This document shows positions 31,834-44,041 of a stretch of 64,000 nucleotides of DNA, piece by piece. Below the pieces are notes generated by a model. That model was not told the DNA's origin, made no database searches, and worked only from the letters and a program-made list of their open reading frames with translations. Each line of letters begins with the position of its first letter. Within the stretch, counting starts at the first letter, position 1. This DNA comes from Hydnum rufescens UP504 (Eukaryota; Basidiomycota; Agaricomycetes; Cantharellales; Hydnaceae): the NCBI GenBank assembly GCA_014904985.1, contig MU129070.1, positions 69,635 to 133,634 on the forward strand, given 5' to 3'. Made by a program: the position numbers and the translations under genes.

Positions 31834-34404
31834 TCACTGACCGTGAGGCGGAACGAAGTACTGCCGCGCTGTGCTCGGTACCTTGACCTCATGGGCTTGG
31901 GCACCCTTGGGTTTAGGTCGATGTGTATCGACAGCCCCGATGGGAACTTGATATCGTTCTTCGTCACATCCGTATGCTTTCGGGGTCAGCTTGATCACGG
32001 TATGTAAAGGGATCTTAATGTAGGGGAGATCCTCTTGTGAAAGATTGTGAAAATACGCGTATCTAGAGTAGTGGGAAACGATCAGGAACGCCACGAACTG
32101 AACAAGATGGGATTAGTGCAAGCGAGTTTACAAGCAACGAAGGACGGCCTTCATCAACGAGGGCCTCAGTACGCCTGCCTAGATCACACAGAGCATGCGG
32201 AGGTTGACGATACCTGATGTCCAATGATTAGGATATTCTCTTGTCTTTCTAATTCCATAATAACGGGCTCGAGACGGACGACGATATCGCGATACGACTC
32301 GCCTCCGCGATAGCGATAGTTGAACTTGTCTTCGTCTCTCGCGTCGAAGTCTTCCGGGTAATGCTCCTGTAGAGATAGATCGGCGATTTGTGAGCAAATC
32401 GAACTTTGCGAGAAGGGAAAGGTTAATGAAACGAACCGCAATCTCTTCGTATGTCATACCGTCGCATACACCAGCATCGAGTTCATCGAGAGATTTCCAA
32501 GTTAGTTTGGGGTATGAGAGCTTGGCTGCAGTTTGTATCGTGCGGCCTAAGGTAGATGTCCAAACCTGAACAATTCGAGGGATGAGCATGGAGGTGCGTT
32601 CATGACCATTGGCTGAAACTTACGGTCAATGGTGCGGCGCCAATGTTGTCCGTGATGAGTGCAGGTAGCGCATCGGCATACGCCAGCCCTCGAGGCGAGA
32701 GCGGCGCGTCTCCACCGATCTTTCCTTCTACATTGAATACACTTTCACCATGCTTAAGAACAAGGGGTGAGCTATCAACTTTGCCCACGTAAAGAAAAGA
32801 TGTCTGACTGCCTACCCGAGAGAAGAAAATACTGCGAGGTTTCAAGTGAAGATTCATCAAATAATAAGCGATTCGACTCTGCAAGTATCCATTAATATGA
32901 TTCATAATGATCTGGGCGCCAACATTAATGATCTTGAGGTATGATAGGTGGGGCTCGTCTATTGTCTGATATGAGGCCTCGTATTGGTGTATCCGCCGCC
33001 TGAAATCTGCCTCGGCCGTGTTGCGGGACATGTTCTTGTAATCCGGATCCCCAGAGGAGACTTTGAGCGCGATATTAGCGGCGATAACTTCTGGATCGTC
33101 GCAGCTCGATTCGAGGAATACGAGAGTGAGGCCAGGCTCCTTAGCAACTCGCGCTTCGATCGCTGCCCTGTTCAATCACCAAGTATTGCGAACATGAGGA
33201 ATCAGTTCGGCACATAATCCTGCCATGCAATCCCGCAAGCCAATGTACCTGCGGCTCCTTGTGCTGTTCGTTGCATCTGTTCATATCCAAGGACGATGAG
33301 GGTCGAATTTTGTAACAGCGCGCAACGAAAACGTGTGCGAACCATGAATACCGACATTCCCTCCAGCTTTAAGCCACTTGATGAGCATATCTAGACTTTC
33401 TTCGGCAAGAGCTTCCCGTAATTGCATTGCTGTCTGATTGGTGTGGCTAAAATAGGACGCGGTGTGGTCTTCCTTTATTCCTTCCCTGGGATGGCATTTA
33501 AAAGTGAGCATGGAAAAAGAGGTAACATATTGAATGGAAACACACTTCTCCTGACGTTGCTTCGCCTTAGAGCGGCGTAACTGACCGACATTGAAGACCT
33601 ATTGGCCGCATGCCATGAGTCGGGCAGATAGAGAGAGAAATACAGAGACTCACCTTGACCTGGTACTCCAACCACTAAAAACTCAATGGCAGCTGAATAT
33701 CGAGGTTATCAGTAACGAGAAATGGCAGGACACACAGTAAGGTATCTTGTGAGTTTGTTGCTGAGATAAGATTTTCCACGAGCAGGCAAGCCAACCTGTT
33801 GATGAATTTGTACGACTGTTTCAGGGGTCATCTAGAATGTTGCCGCCTGCATCGTTGACTCACCATTGCAACCACGATCTTAGCTTCGGAATAGTCGGGT
33901 TTTCCAACTGCAAGCGTACGGATCACCGATTGCATGCCTTCAGACCAGCACATAATCTAGCAAGACCGTTAAATTACAATCGCACCTTTTCCGCCGATGC
34001 CAACAACTCTTGGGGGCGACGGGGCTTTGGATCCTCCCCTGGTTCCCGCATTGGAGGCATCGAAAGTCTTAAGCCTTAACATTAACATTAACAAGCGTTA
34101 GCCCGTGTGCGATTGCATGCAACGGTTTAAACGAAACCCACACTGAAGACTTTGCACCGAAGAAAGGGGGAGGCGGACCATGTACAGATGACGATGCATC
34201 GGGTAGAGCGTCTCTAGGCGTGAGGCGAGATGGTTTTCGTACGACGCTAGCATCTGCCCCTACAGCTGGTATACGCTCATCTGCAGACTTGACCAATGCC
34301 TCATTGACCTTTTGGAGGTCCGCAAAGATGGGTTTTCTGTCGTGATATGCGTCAAGGACAGTATCCCCCTCTTCTGATGCCACCTCGTGGCTCTCCTTGT
34401 CCAT
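31834..34404 (-). CDS. 6-phosphofructo-2-kinase / fructose-2,6-bisphosphatase
   Basis: Start ATG at 34404 ([19 protein letters not shown]). After introns: [28 protein letters not shown] (P-loop of the kinase), [53 protein letters not shown] and [13 protein letters not shown]. The phosphatase half has [81 protein letters not shown] and [13 protein letters not shown]. The enzyme makes and removes fructose-2,6-bisphosphate, the main switch of glycolysis versus gluconeogenesis in the cytosol. At least ten introns, all reconciled with the family alignment as I know it. It starts 45 bp from the divergent PIG-X gene. Confidence 0.95.
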
Positions 34405-34449
34405 TATGCGAGGTCGAGTTACGGCGCGATCCGGACTTACGTATACATT
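34405..34449. promoter_or_regulatory. 45-bp divergent start-codon spacer of PFK-2 and PIG-X genes
   Basis: The chosen ATGs of the two divergent genes are separated by only 45 bp, so their promoters and 5' leaders must overlap each other's coding or leader sequence. An alternative PIG-X start further upstream would overlap PFK-2 coding sequence, which is why the ATG at 34450 is preferred. Confidence 0.4.
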
Positions 34450-35239
34450 ATGGACGAGCTGTCGAAGTTGCACCTGGCAATAGGTTCGCCATTCTCGGCC
34501 TCGCCGTCGATAGCTGCAGTAGTCGGGACGTACACATCATCTCTCTCGACAACGCAAGGGTTTCATACCACGAGCACGATCAATATCAAAATAAACATTT
34601 CCGATTTAGTCCTATCTCATAATCAACGCCATCACGATCGTTTGCATGTCGTCTACATCCTCCCACCATGCGTGTTTGCGGATCGCTATGAATTGGAACA
34701 ACGTCATCAGGATGGCACAGGCCCCTCCTTTCGATTATGGGGGGAAACAAACCTTGAGCTGCCAGTGGAAGCCGTGGATCCACGAGGATCAGCGCTGTTA
34801 TTGACAATACAGAGGTCTGAAGGGGATGAGAGCGTACAAGTCCCCCTTCATATGCGATATATGCTCCCCAGAGCCTCCGGTGGACATGTGTCGGTACGCT
34901 TTCCCTGGCCCACAATCTTCTGGGCTAGCGATGAAGGTCCGTTTCCTTTGCTTGCTCAGTACTCTTTTCAAAATATCAAACTCCTTTACAGATAGCCTAA
35001 AATTGGCCGAGTCATTGTGGTATCGCCGTCGAACGAACGTGTCGGCCATGTTTCTGCGGCCGTCGCAGGATCCGTTCTATACTGTGAAAATTCCAACTGG
35101 GAACCTGGATCAGGGTCCATTGGCCGTCTGGCTGACATTGATATTGGTTCTATTTTCTTTCTTGTACGTTGCACGGGGTCTGTGGGTATCTAGTATACGG
35201 TTGTCGAGGCGCCGCGCGGCTGTGGATAAATACAAGTGA
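34450..35239 (+). CDS. PBN1: PIG-X/PBN1-like subunit of GPI mannosyltransferase I
   Basis: Exon 1 reads QGFHTTSTINIKINI, LHVVYILPPCVFADRYELEQ, LWGETNLELPVEAVDPRGSA and VPLHMRYMLPRASGGHVSVR, the PIG-X/Pbn1 luminal domain. An intron at about 34934-34990 leads to LKLAESLWYRRR. A C-terminal membrane helix (VWLTLILVLFSFLYVARGLW) is followed by a short basic cytosolic tail ending DKYK. The protein stabilises the catalytic PIG-M subunit that adds the first mannose to GPI anchors in the ER. No cleavable signal peptide is evident, as in yeast Pbn1. The start at 34450 was chosen because it is the first in-frame ATG not overlapping the divergent gene. Confidence 0.82.
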
Positions 35240-35292
35240 ACCGCTCTGCTTACATCATCGTATAAAATTGTTGCTGTGGTTGCGCAAAAACT

Positions 35293-36855
35293 CCATGCTT
35301 CCTCGCAGGTCACTTCGTTTTCCGTCTAATTTGCGTATGCTAGTAGTTGGTTCTGTATTCACTGGATGTGTTCGGAGGCTCATATAGTTGTCGGTTCGGC
35401 CTCAGATCAACGCGATTCCGGACGTATGGAAGCAGTCGACCATCGCAAATACAGAATATTCTTCTGGTGCAGAAACCACAAGACAATAGAGTAGCTAGAA
35501 CGCTCGAACACCTTATCTCGTACGTATTTAACACTACGTTGTGCGAATTACCACCAACTGTGTCACCGCAGGCACATCCAAGAGACATATCCTTCTACCA
35601 CACTTTTCCATGAACCACCATCATCGCATCACCCCCTCCCACCCTCCACCTCCGTATTCGAACCAAGATCCACATCCAAACCCCGTATAGATCTTGTCGT
35701 CACCTTAGGAGGGGACGGGACGATACTCCATGCTTCTTCATTATTCAATAATGACCCCGTACCTCCAGTGCTCAGTTTCTCTCTCGGGACACTTGGATTT
35801 CTGTTGCCGTTCGGTGGGTCCAATATGTGATTAGGCTTTAAATAGCCCCGCCTATGCTGCTTTCTGACATCCCCTGATGTGACTTGGGGGGACCAGACAT
35901 CAATTCACTCGAGTCGGCATTAGCAGAGGTCATGGCGGGCCACATGTCCATTTTACCACGCATGCGCCTCTCATGTAAAATACGCAACATAGATGGAACG
36001 GTGAGGGCGACAAGCGATGGAAGTCCAGGTCATAGCGTCTTCCTGTTTGCCGTCCTGGGTATTGGAGACACTGACGATTCCTCTTCATTCGTACTTCTTT
36101 ATGCTACCGTAGGTTGGGAAGTAATGAATGAGGTCTCGCTCCATCGTGGGACTAGCCCGCATCTTACGTCTGTAGATGCATATGTAGATGGGCAACATCT
36201 GACAGCGGCGGTCGTGCGTTCTATTGCTATCCTTTCGATGGAGCGACCTACACTGAGCATAGCCATCACAGTCCGACGGCTTAATAATATCAACACCAAC
36301 TGGTTCGACAGCATACTCGCTCTCCTCAGGCGGACCGATTGTGCATCCTTCGGTAAAGGCTCTTCTGTTGACGCCGGTGGCCCCATTGAGCCTATCTTTT
36401 CGCCCGTTGGTCCTGCCAGGCTGGTCTAGGATTTCTTACGCGTACGTCTCTTTTTCTCCCCTCCCGCGATTTCGTTATGGTTCAGTCTCGCTTATTTTCT
36501 TTTCCATCCGTTGTTCTGACGACTTTTGAACTCGCGACTGGCTTCACTTCGTGCCTGAACCACACAAACTCTCTCATCTCAATCGCACTCATGCACTTAT
36601 ATTTATGCAGATGAACGCCTCGAGTCGCACTTCGGCGTGTGTGTCCATGGACGGGCGCCAAGCCGGCGTATTGTCACCCGGGGAATCTGTTGACGTGGAG
36701 GCGTCTCAGCATCCCATTCCTGCATAAATCGGTCAGCGACGCCATCATCTTCGCCCAACGGCCGAGAAGGTGAAGGACGGGATAATTGGGTGAGAGACAT
36801 CAATACACTACTCGGCTTCAACGTGTCATTCAAGGCGAACGGCGGGGACAGGTAA
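35293..36855 (+). CDS. NAD(H) kinase, POS5-like, probably mitochondrial
   Basis: A likely start at 35293 gives a basic presequence ([14 protein letters not shown]). The body reads [40 protein letters not shown] (the GGDG motif), [97 protein letters not shown] and [16 protein letters not shown]. The enzyme makes NADP(H). LLPF after GTLGF is POS5-type rather than cytosolic UTR1-type. One base is missing near 36717-36722, where QHPIP should run on to INRS but instead meets TAA; after restoring frame the stop is at 36853-36855. The exon 1 to exon 2 junction does not keep phase cleanly. Confidence 0.85.
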
Positions 36856-37945
36856 GGGTGGAGAAATGGGTCCATTTGGATTGACCACCAAGTATCCTTT
36901 TGTTTCACTTTTGTGGAAGTGTGCACCCCAAAAGCCGTGTATGTGATCAGATGGTATCGAATAGATGAATCCAAACACGTGCCATTTTCCGGAAGGCTGT
37001 AAAGTTTCGCCCATCTTTCCTCTCTCATCGAAACCTCCCTCTCTGGTGGCTACCATTACATTCCCACAGGAAATTCTGCTTTGATCTCCCGTGTAAACGA
37101 AGCATCCCTGCCTGACACGGCCGTCTGGTCGCAAACCCCAAGGCCATAGATAAAACGATAGCGTGGGCCCTATTGGCGGAGACTTCGAGAGTCGCGGGCT
37201 CAGCATTGGTTGTTATCTCTAGACTCCTGCCTAGGCATGGCTTGGTGCAATGCCCTTCTGCCGTGAAGTGCCTTGGTGACTACCAAGGTTCGGCGGCGCA
37301 ACCACTATACGGTCCTGGGGTGGGTTGCCGAGGCTCCAAACCGTCGACGGGCCTGGGTTATAACACTTGTCCGCACCTAACAGAATCCACTCTCCGAACG
37401 CATTTGGGCTCGATCTATGGCCCTTGGCTGATCCGACCTATCCATTACATCTAGGGCGTTCTAGACGTGTATCATTTCTTCAGGCCTTCGAGCCATCACG
37501 ATGTAGGCATTTACGTTAAGGATGTTGATTTCAGCTTCTCAGTAAGCATGACACTTCCTGGCTGACCCTGTGGCCTCAGTGTTAGGCATCCTAGCATGAT
37601 CCCATACACCAGATGAACCTCATGAAATGCTCTCCGAATCAGTTTCAAATTGGGATGCGCATTATCCGCATCTACACCCTACCGGAAACAGCAGGAAACA
37701 GCTTTGAAGATTTTTTTAGTATTATGTGGAAACTTGTTTGGATGTAAGGGCCAATAGACTGTATTATATGATCATTATAGGCTGGATATGGGCTAAGCGA
37801 AGTAGGATGAACTATAAGTCCTTAATTTTGGAACCTCGATCATAAAATCTACTATTAGGGGATTCCTTTTGCCAACCTGGTGAAACATCCTGTGCAACCA
37901 TAGCAAATGTCCCCAAGTGAAGCTGCCAAACACAAATAAATAAAA
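36856..37945. other. Intergenic region
   Basis: No secure gene. A minus-strand reading frame (37206-36826) with segments such as VRQGCFVYTGDQSRISCGN is open but has no recognised domain and overlaps the 3' end of the NAD kinase. 37240-37450 is a GC-rich stretch of unique-looking sequence. 37600-37945 is AT-rich with no signal. Confidence 0.35.
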
Positions 37946-39204
37946 TCAAGCTAAATCATCGGATATAAACTGCAGAATGCCATCCATAGTCAAATCTACA
38001 TCATACTGTGAATTAAACAGGGCATCCTCAAATGACCCACCCTTAGGACCAGCCCTCCTAGGGGGTGTCAGATCAGATGTTTGAGATAGGGACATTAAAC
38101 TGATTAGCTCAGAATTTGGATCATGAGGGGAGGTGACTTGGGTAGGTGTGTGGGTTGGAGTAACCTGAGTGTTTGTTGATCCTGGTGGTCTCCTGATTTT
38201 CCTCTTCGCTGAAAGAGTCGCGAGGTCTATTGCAGGAACAGATCGAAGATGATCCATATGCTTTTGATACTCCTCTTGGCTGATCGCGGGCATGGGAACG
38301 GCATCCTGCTCCTCATCCTGACTCGAACTTCGACGCCATGACCCCAGACGTAAAGGAGGGCCTTGGGGTGTGACACTCAGACTCGATAAAATAGATGGAC
38401 CTTTGACTGGTGTCGAAGTCACTATCGATTGAGAGAAAAACTAGCGATAAAGGCAAGTTTAGAAATTATCCCATCCTAATGAATTAACTAAACGGATCAA
38501 CTTACATCCGGGGGGACATCCACATATAAATCGAAGTCGAGGGGGAACTCCCCGGCTTGAGAAGGTGATTCGATTGACAATGTGGAAGGGGCACTAGACG
38601 GGGATGAAGTACGGGGACGAGGAGTTGTGGGACCGGACACGCGATTCGAGGGACCGGCGACGGATTGCTCAACGCGAGGTCGCTTCGATCGAGGCACTGG
38701 GGCAGATTCGGGGGCGTCGGAATCAGCGGGTATGCGGTCGAGGGGGCAGGAGAGGTAGTCAAGGTGCTTTTGGGCGTCGCCTGCGCTCAAAGGTGGTGGT
38801 GCCTCACCCGCTGAGACCCAAAGATTCCATTGCAGTTCGTTGTTAGCGAGGGGAAATATACGAGACTGGGAGGATCCAGCATGATCTATGTGGCCCCAGT
38901 TTGAGGGATGATTTGGATGGGGTCCAAGTAAACGGGTCGAGGCCAGGTCGAGTAAATGAGGGATAGATTGTGGACTAGACTGCAAAGCATCTTTAATCAC
39001 GATCTCCATTTCGTCAATACGAAATTGCGAGGCAGGGGAAGGTGGCCTAGAGCACGGCGCTAAGATGTCGATGTCTTTAAGATGATTGTGGGCCGTCCGG
39101 AGGTCGGAAAGAAGTACGTCTGAGGCATTTCTTTTCGGTGCGATGGAACTCGACGAGGGATATGAGGGGACCGTAGTGGGAATGGCGACTACGGGTGTGG
39201 GCAT
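37946..39204 (-). CDS. Orphan Ser/Pro-rich protein
   Basis: Two exons joined by one intron (about 38440-38503) with a GTAAGT donor and GCTAG acceptor. Exon 1 starts MPTPVVAIPTTVPSYPSSSS and includes LLSDLRTAHNHLKDIDIL, LPLANNELQWNLWVSAGE-like aromatic sequence, a nuclear-localisation-like RSKRPRVE, and FPLDFDLYVDVPPD. Exon 2 includes ISQEEYQKHMDHLRSVPAID, KRKIRRPPG and ends YDVDLTMDGILQFISDDLA. No domain was recognised. The total of about 390 residues is mostly disordered, with two short acidic-hydrophobic motifs that look like activation or docking peptides. Expression and function are unknown. Confidence 0.6.
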
Positions 39205-40898
39205 CGAGGTTATTTAAGTGGTTCGCAGATAGCCGTAGGCTGTTTACCACGCCGCGGAACCAGCCTTGTGAAAGACTTCCGCTCGCTGCAATCCCATAAT
39301 GTGGCTTACACCTCCTCCCGCTGTTCATGAGAAGCTCGCCCTTCTGAAATAAGTATATCAGGTCTTCTCGGATAGGGATAATTGAAGGGGCGATCCTATC
39401 TTCGATTGGTATTGCCGTCAATGCGCCGTCTGGATGTGGCTTTCTGCTTGGTTAGAGTCTGCCATTGGTATTGATTGCCAGCCGCATGTGTGCCATTGGG
39501 TGATGACACCCGGTCACCCTTGTCAAATTATTTAATTCCCTGATGTCCATCCTCCGCCCCATTTTTTGTTATTGAAGTCTCCAAATAGTATCCCCTCCAG
39601 GTATCGGCCCGTAGAATGGTCAGAAAAAACAACCGGCGAACCCGCGGAACGAAGTTCACACCCCAAAGCTGGAAATTATGTATTGAAAAGCATTCAGGTC
39701 ATGCTATCGAGAACGAACCACTCAGGTACGTGACGAAACTCTGTTGGAGCTTTGCTTGGGATATTGTGGACTCCCACCGTTCGATGACCTCCGACATCTT
39801 TTCTGTGTTGGGTATGCTCCCAACTTGACTGGTTCAATGATGCTAATGGGCTATTTCGTGGTCCGAGACTTTTTTCAGACCTTTCGATTAGTTGCTTTCC
39901 TCCAGACTCAGACTCCAGTATTTGGAGGGGGCCCAGAACATCCTAGCTCCAAGCGCCTTCCGCGTTTCGTCTTTTCTGGATCGTTCGATTTCGAAAGAAA
40001 ACGGGGGACCAACGTGAGTAGCCGCAGGGCAAGCTCAGAGTATTGGGAGAAAGCTAACACTCCTATTCCCCGAAAGGAATGTACGAACCGGTCTACACGG
40101 ATTGAAATTGAAGCCCTTCTTGTGATTATGACTCTAAGCGCCTTTTTTTCTCTGTGCGGCGATGATGGTAGTTGAATGAGGGTTCGGCAAATGTTGAGCC
40201 CCTTTTTTCGATGCCAAAGCGAGTCATTCCTGCTCCCGGATCCTGATAGGCATACAATGAGTTAGCCGCCAGAATTTCTATTCGGGGCCGTGCTCATTAT
40301 GATAGGGACGCAACTCCCCAATTCAGAGAAAAAAAAAAGCCTGTTTCTACATTGTTGTGAGGCAGGAATCGGAAGTTTTATGGGTGCCGCGGCTAAGGCA
40401 TCATTCCATCAATTCCTCCCATCTTCACCGAATATCAGCGATTGTCTTGCTGATAACATCATTGCAGTAACTAGCAACAAACGGGACCGTTTTCCTTGGG
40501 ATCAACGGATCACCGGAGCATTAAATTCATCCCACCCAGAGGGTGTCCGTTGCGATAAGACTTGCAGAGTCAGAAAATACGCAGTGACTCCCGTGACGCA
40601 ACACCGCAAACTCGGAATTAGCCGAATTCCACTGCCTCGTCCAGCCTCGCGCCTACCAGAGGTTTTCCCTTCTTAGATCCGTTTCGTTGGGGGCCCTACA
40701 CGGGATCCACCCTCTGTCTCAGCTCCAATTGCATCGTTGAGTCAACGATTCGAGACTCCCACACAAGACAAGGTAGCAGTGACTCGTTTCATTTAATAAT
40801 CCATTGTGAACTCATGTCCTGCAATTTTTTTCCCCTAACGCGCTATCCCTGTGCAAAGGTGCAAAAGCCCCCTAAACGCATAAAAAGAAGTCCACAGC
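39205..40898. other. Intergenic region with weak reading frames
   Basis: Plus-strand frames exist at 39616-39828 (basic start MVRKNNRRTRGTKFTPQSW), 39744-40175 and 40290-40676. They do not join with convincing splice sites into a recognisable product. No RNA gene or repeat was seen. Confidence 0.3.
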
Positions 40899-42154
40899 AT
40901 GCTTGTCCCCTCTCCATATCCCTCCCCGACGAACCAGGTCATTCCTGACCTCTATCCTCAGTTCGATTCTCTGGCGATCAGCCCTGCGGGTGTAGATCCC
41001 GGAAGCCCTCCCCACGGCGCTGTCAACGGTTCCAATCACTCCGATCAGAATTCAGACGAGTGGATACTCGGTCCTTGGCCCAACCCTAACGACCTTTATT
41101 CACCAGCTCACCAGCCCCACCATATGACTGAAACTCGCCCTTCTTTCTCCCAACGCCCTCGGTCCCAGCAATATGTGGGTGGAGCGCAGAATCCATTCAA
41201 TTATCAGCCGCAGGGTCAGCTTGGCACGGGCTACATGGGCCCGCAAGGCTTGCCTTCACCCCAGATGGGTATGGGTGGCGGTGGATATATGCCAAATTAT
41301 CCCCCATCCCCGTTTCCTAATGCTGCCATGACACCGTACATGGGACACCAACCGCAGCCAGGCATGCCTACCGCTTGGCATGGTCCCACGGCTGGTGGTG
41401 TTGTTCCACTTGGGTCTGTTCCCAACAAATTAGGTCGTCCTAAGGAAGATGATAGTGTTGTTGTAGATCGTTGGAAAGCAGGCCCCCATTGTATGTTTTT
41501 ACTGTCTCCCAATGGTTTTGTCTTTCCCTTGACTCATGCAATCATGTATAAGACGGCGTGGTCCTCGATAGCATCCAATTCGGTGTCCTGAAGCCGTCTC
41601 TCCTCGTTCACCCCATTCTGTCCCCTCCGTCGGCATCAGCAGACTCACGCTCTATCATCTTTGACTTGCTCTTCCCAACCAATAGGATATACCTCTCTAA
41701 CCAGAGATCTGATCGGTCTTGGTCAATGAGCCATGGACGGCAGGATCCTGCGACGTTCCCCCGCCTCTCTCAACTTCGAATTATTTCACCTCATTTTCCC
41801 TGGATGATTGACATCCGCAACCCGAACGGTGTAACCTGCGAGGATGTTTGCGAGAAGCTCTATAACTTCTTCCATCAGAAGGTCGATAGATCAGAGTGGG
41901 ATAATGTGGATGAGGAATCGCGTAAAGCCATCACCCTATCGTACAAGTGGAATCGCAGCACTTCTGACCGGGCACCTGGTGGTGCTTTGCCCGACGCGCT
42001 CACTAGGGGAGATTTCCTCGCACGGGCGACGCGCTTCGACGGTTTAGTCGTCGACAACCCCTTCGTCAAAGATAGACTTAATGCTGTTTCCGGAGCTGTG
42101 GTCGTTCTGTTGCTTTCGGAATGGCCCTCACAACAGCAGGGAACCTATCCCTAA
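40899..42154 (+). CDS. DUF6699-like domain protein
   Basis: ATG at 40899. The first 190 residues are Pro/Gly/Gln/Met-rich (QGLPSPQMGMGGGGYMPNYP), then VVVDRWKAGPHY. The intron at about 41492-41552 joins to GVVLDSIQFGVLKPSLLVHP. The folded C-terminal part reads IIFDLLFPTNRIYLSNQR, LRIISPHFPWMIDIRNPNGV, CEDVCEKLYNFFHQKVDRSEWD, RATRFDGLVVDNPFV. The segment IDIRNPNGVTCEDVCEKLY with later W resembles the DUF6699 domain found in many Agaricomycetes. The molecular role is unknown. The stop is at 42152-42154. Confidence 0.65.
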
Positions 42155-42475
42155 TTTATAATCCCGTCGTACAATGTTGTCTGTGTTTCTCTCCTCTTGC
42201 TGCTGTACCGGACGCATGCTTTGTTTCACTCATCCAAGCGGTCTCAATAATGGTTGTTATTCTCTCGAACTCCCTCCTCTCACCAATAATCGTTTGACAA
42301 CGAATTTTGTATATAATGGTGCGGTCTTTTGCTAGTCGGACAGGCACATACGAAATGTGTATACTCCTTCCGGTTGTTACAGGCGATACATACAATGCCA
42401 GAATTATCTCACAAGTAGTGTTAACCGCATGTGTGTACCCGCCCTCGGCAACTACCGACATTGAACGCCCTAACC
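42155..42475. other. Short intergenic region upstream of ATG15
   Basis: No gene was recognised; contains the presumed ATG15 promoter. Confidence 0.4.
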
Positions 42476-44041
42476 ATGCCTCTAACAGTGCTAGGCGCCT
42501 GTTTCATCCTGTTGGCTGCATACAGAGTCGGTTCCAGCCCACCACAGATACCGCTGTTGATCCCACCGAAAGTGGATCAGTTGACTTTCGAATTGCGACA
42601 CCTGCATGCGCTCGACTCACTTACGAACGACAACATCTTTCAAGATGTGCCCTCCTCGTTCCTGCGGGATGACCATAGTGTCCGCGTAAGCCCACTGTCG
42701 GTGCACCGCGCCGTGTCACAAGAAGATTTCACAAGGCGCGAATCATGTCGCGGCGCGGCAAGAACATGCGTGTCGAATGGAAAGAAGACACGGTGCTTGG
42801 ACCGAACGTAACCGATATTGCTACTCTGACCGTCCTGGCGAAGATGGCGAGTGATGCATACGTTCCTCCCGAGGATTCGTCCTGGTACGGGCTTGGAGAT
42901 GGATGGAATGTGGTACGCCCCCTTATTTGCAATGTCACTTTCGCACGATTTAGATATGGAGAACTATCAATCATTAGAGCCATCCGTATGGCTGGGAGCC
43001 CGGTGCAGACGGGTTTCGAGGCCATGTATTCGCCACACCAGATAATAGCACTATCGTCGTTGGTATCAAGGGTACCACAGCGAGCTTCTTGGGGAGTGGA
43101 GGGCCTACATCGAGGAAGGATAAATTGAACGATAATCTACTTTGGTCCTGCTGCTGTGCTCGCGTTGACTGGTCGTGGTCAACTGTGTGTGGGTGTTATT
43201 CTGGCGCTGGAAAATGCGACGCCGAGTGTCTTGAAGATGCCTTGCAAGAGGAATCTCTCTTTTATCCGATCGGCACTGTGAGTTTATTCATTGTGATCCG
43301 TCTTGTGATCGATGATTAAATTATTTTTTCTTTTGGTAGAATTTATATAATAAGATTGTATACATGTACCCAAACGCCAATATCTGGGTGACTGGTGATT
43401 TTCTTGGTTGTGGATCTTTGATCTGGGCGTGGGTTAATTCAGCCTCGCGGGATAGGACATAGCCTTGGCGGCGGGCTTGCATCTTTGATTGGAGTGACTT
43501 TTGGCGTCCCCGTAGTGGCATTCGAATCCCCAGGGGAGCGAATGGCGGCTGAGAGGTTGCATCTTCCGTCCCCAGTAAGCCCGATCTGCTCTATCCGCCT
43601 GCCTTTGGTCATATCATAACCCCCCACTTGGCTGGATGCAGCCCTCGACGCACCACGTCACCCATGTCTATCACACGGCGGATCCGGTTCCGATGGGTGC
43701 TTGCACGGGAACATATTCGGCATGCTACATCGGTGGTTTTGCGCTCGAGACGCATTGTCATCTCGGAAGGAGTATTGTGTACGACACGGTCACGAAGCTG
43801 AAGTGGGCTGTCGATGTCCGGACGCACCCCATCAAGGTCGTTATTGACCAGGTCCTCAGTCTTGATTGGGATGTGCCTCCAGCAGATGTCGAAGAGGACT
43901 GTGTGGTGCAGTCCTCGATCTTTTTTGCACCAATGGGACATGCATGCGATCATTCAAATGTCAATTTGACAGGAATGCTATGCCTGGGAGTTTGGGGACT
44001 TCAAACAGAAGAACGCTACGCTGGCTCTGCCTCCAGTATAA
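42476..44041 (+). CDS. ATG15: ATG15 autophagic/vacuolar lipase
   Basis: ATG at 42476 gives an N-terminal signal-anchor ([15 protein letters not shown]), as in Atg15. Then [97 protein letters not shown] (lipase nucleophile Ser in GHSLG), [35 protein letters not shown] and, after the last intron, [10 protein letters not shown]. The enzyme degrades autophagic and multivesicular-body membranes inside the vacuole. The catalytic motif is split by the intron at about 43396-43458. Near 42733-42738 one G seems missing, shifting [10 protein letters not shown] out of frame. The stop TAA is at 44039-44041. Confidence 0.92.

Noticed and set aside
32750..32835. Apparent replacement of the phosphatase motif RHGES by KHGES in PFK-2/FBPase-2
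   Set aside because: An intron with GTAGGC donor and CTTAAG acceptor joins FFSR to HGES; the catalytic Arg is encoded by the previous exon.
36826..37206. Minus-strand open frame of 126 codons
   Set aside because: Overlaps the NAD kinase 3' end, has no recognised domain and no splice or promoter support; kept only as a remark.
37240..37400. GC-rich segment as a possible structured RNA or tRNA
   Set aside because: No cloverleaf, snoRNA boxes or other recognisable RNA signature could be drawn by eye.
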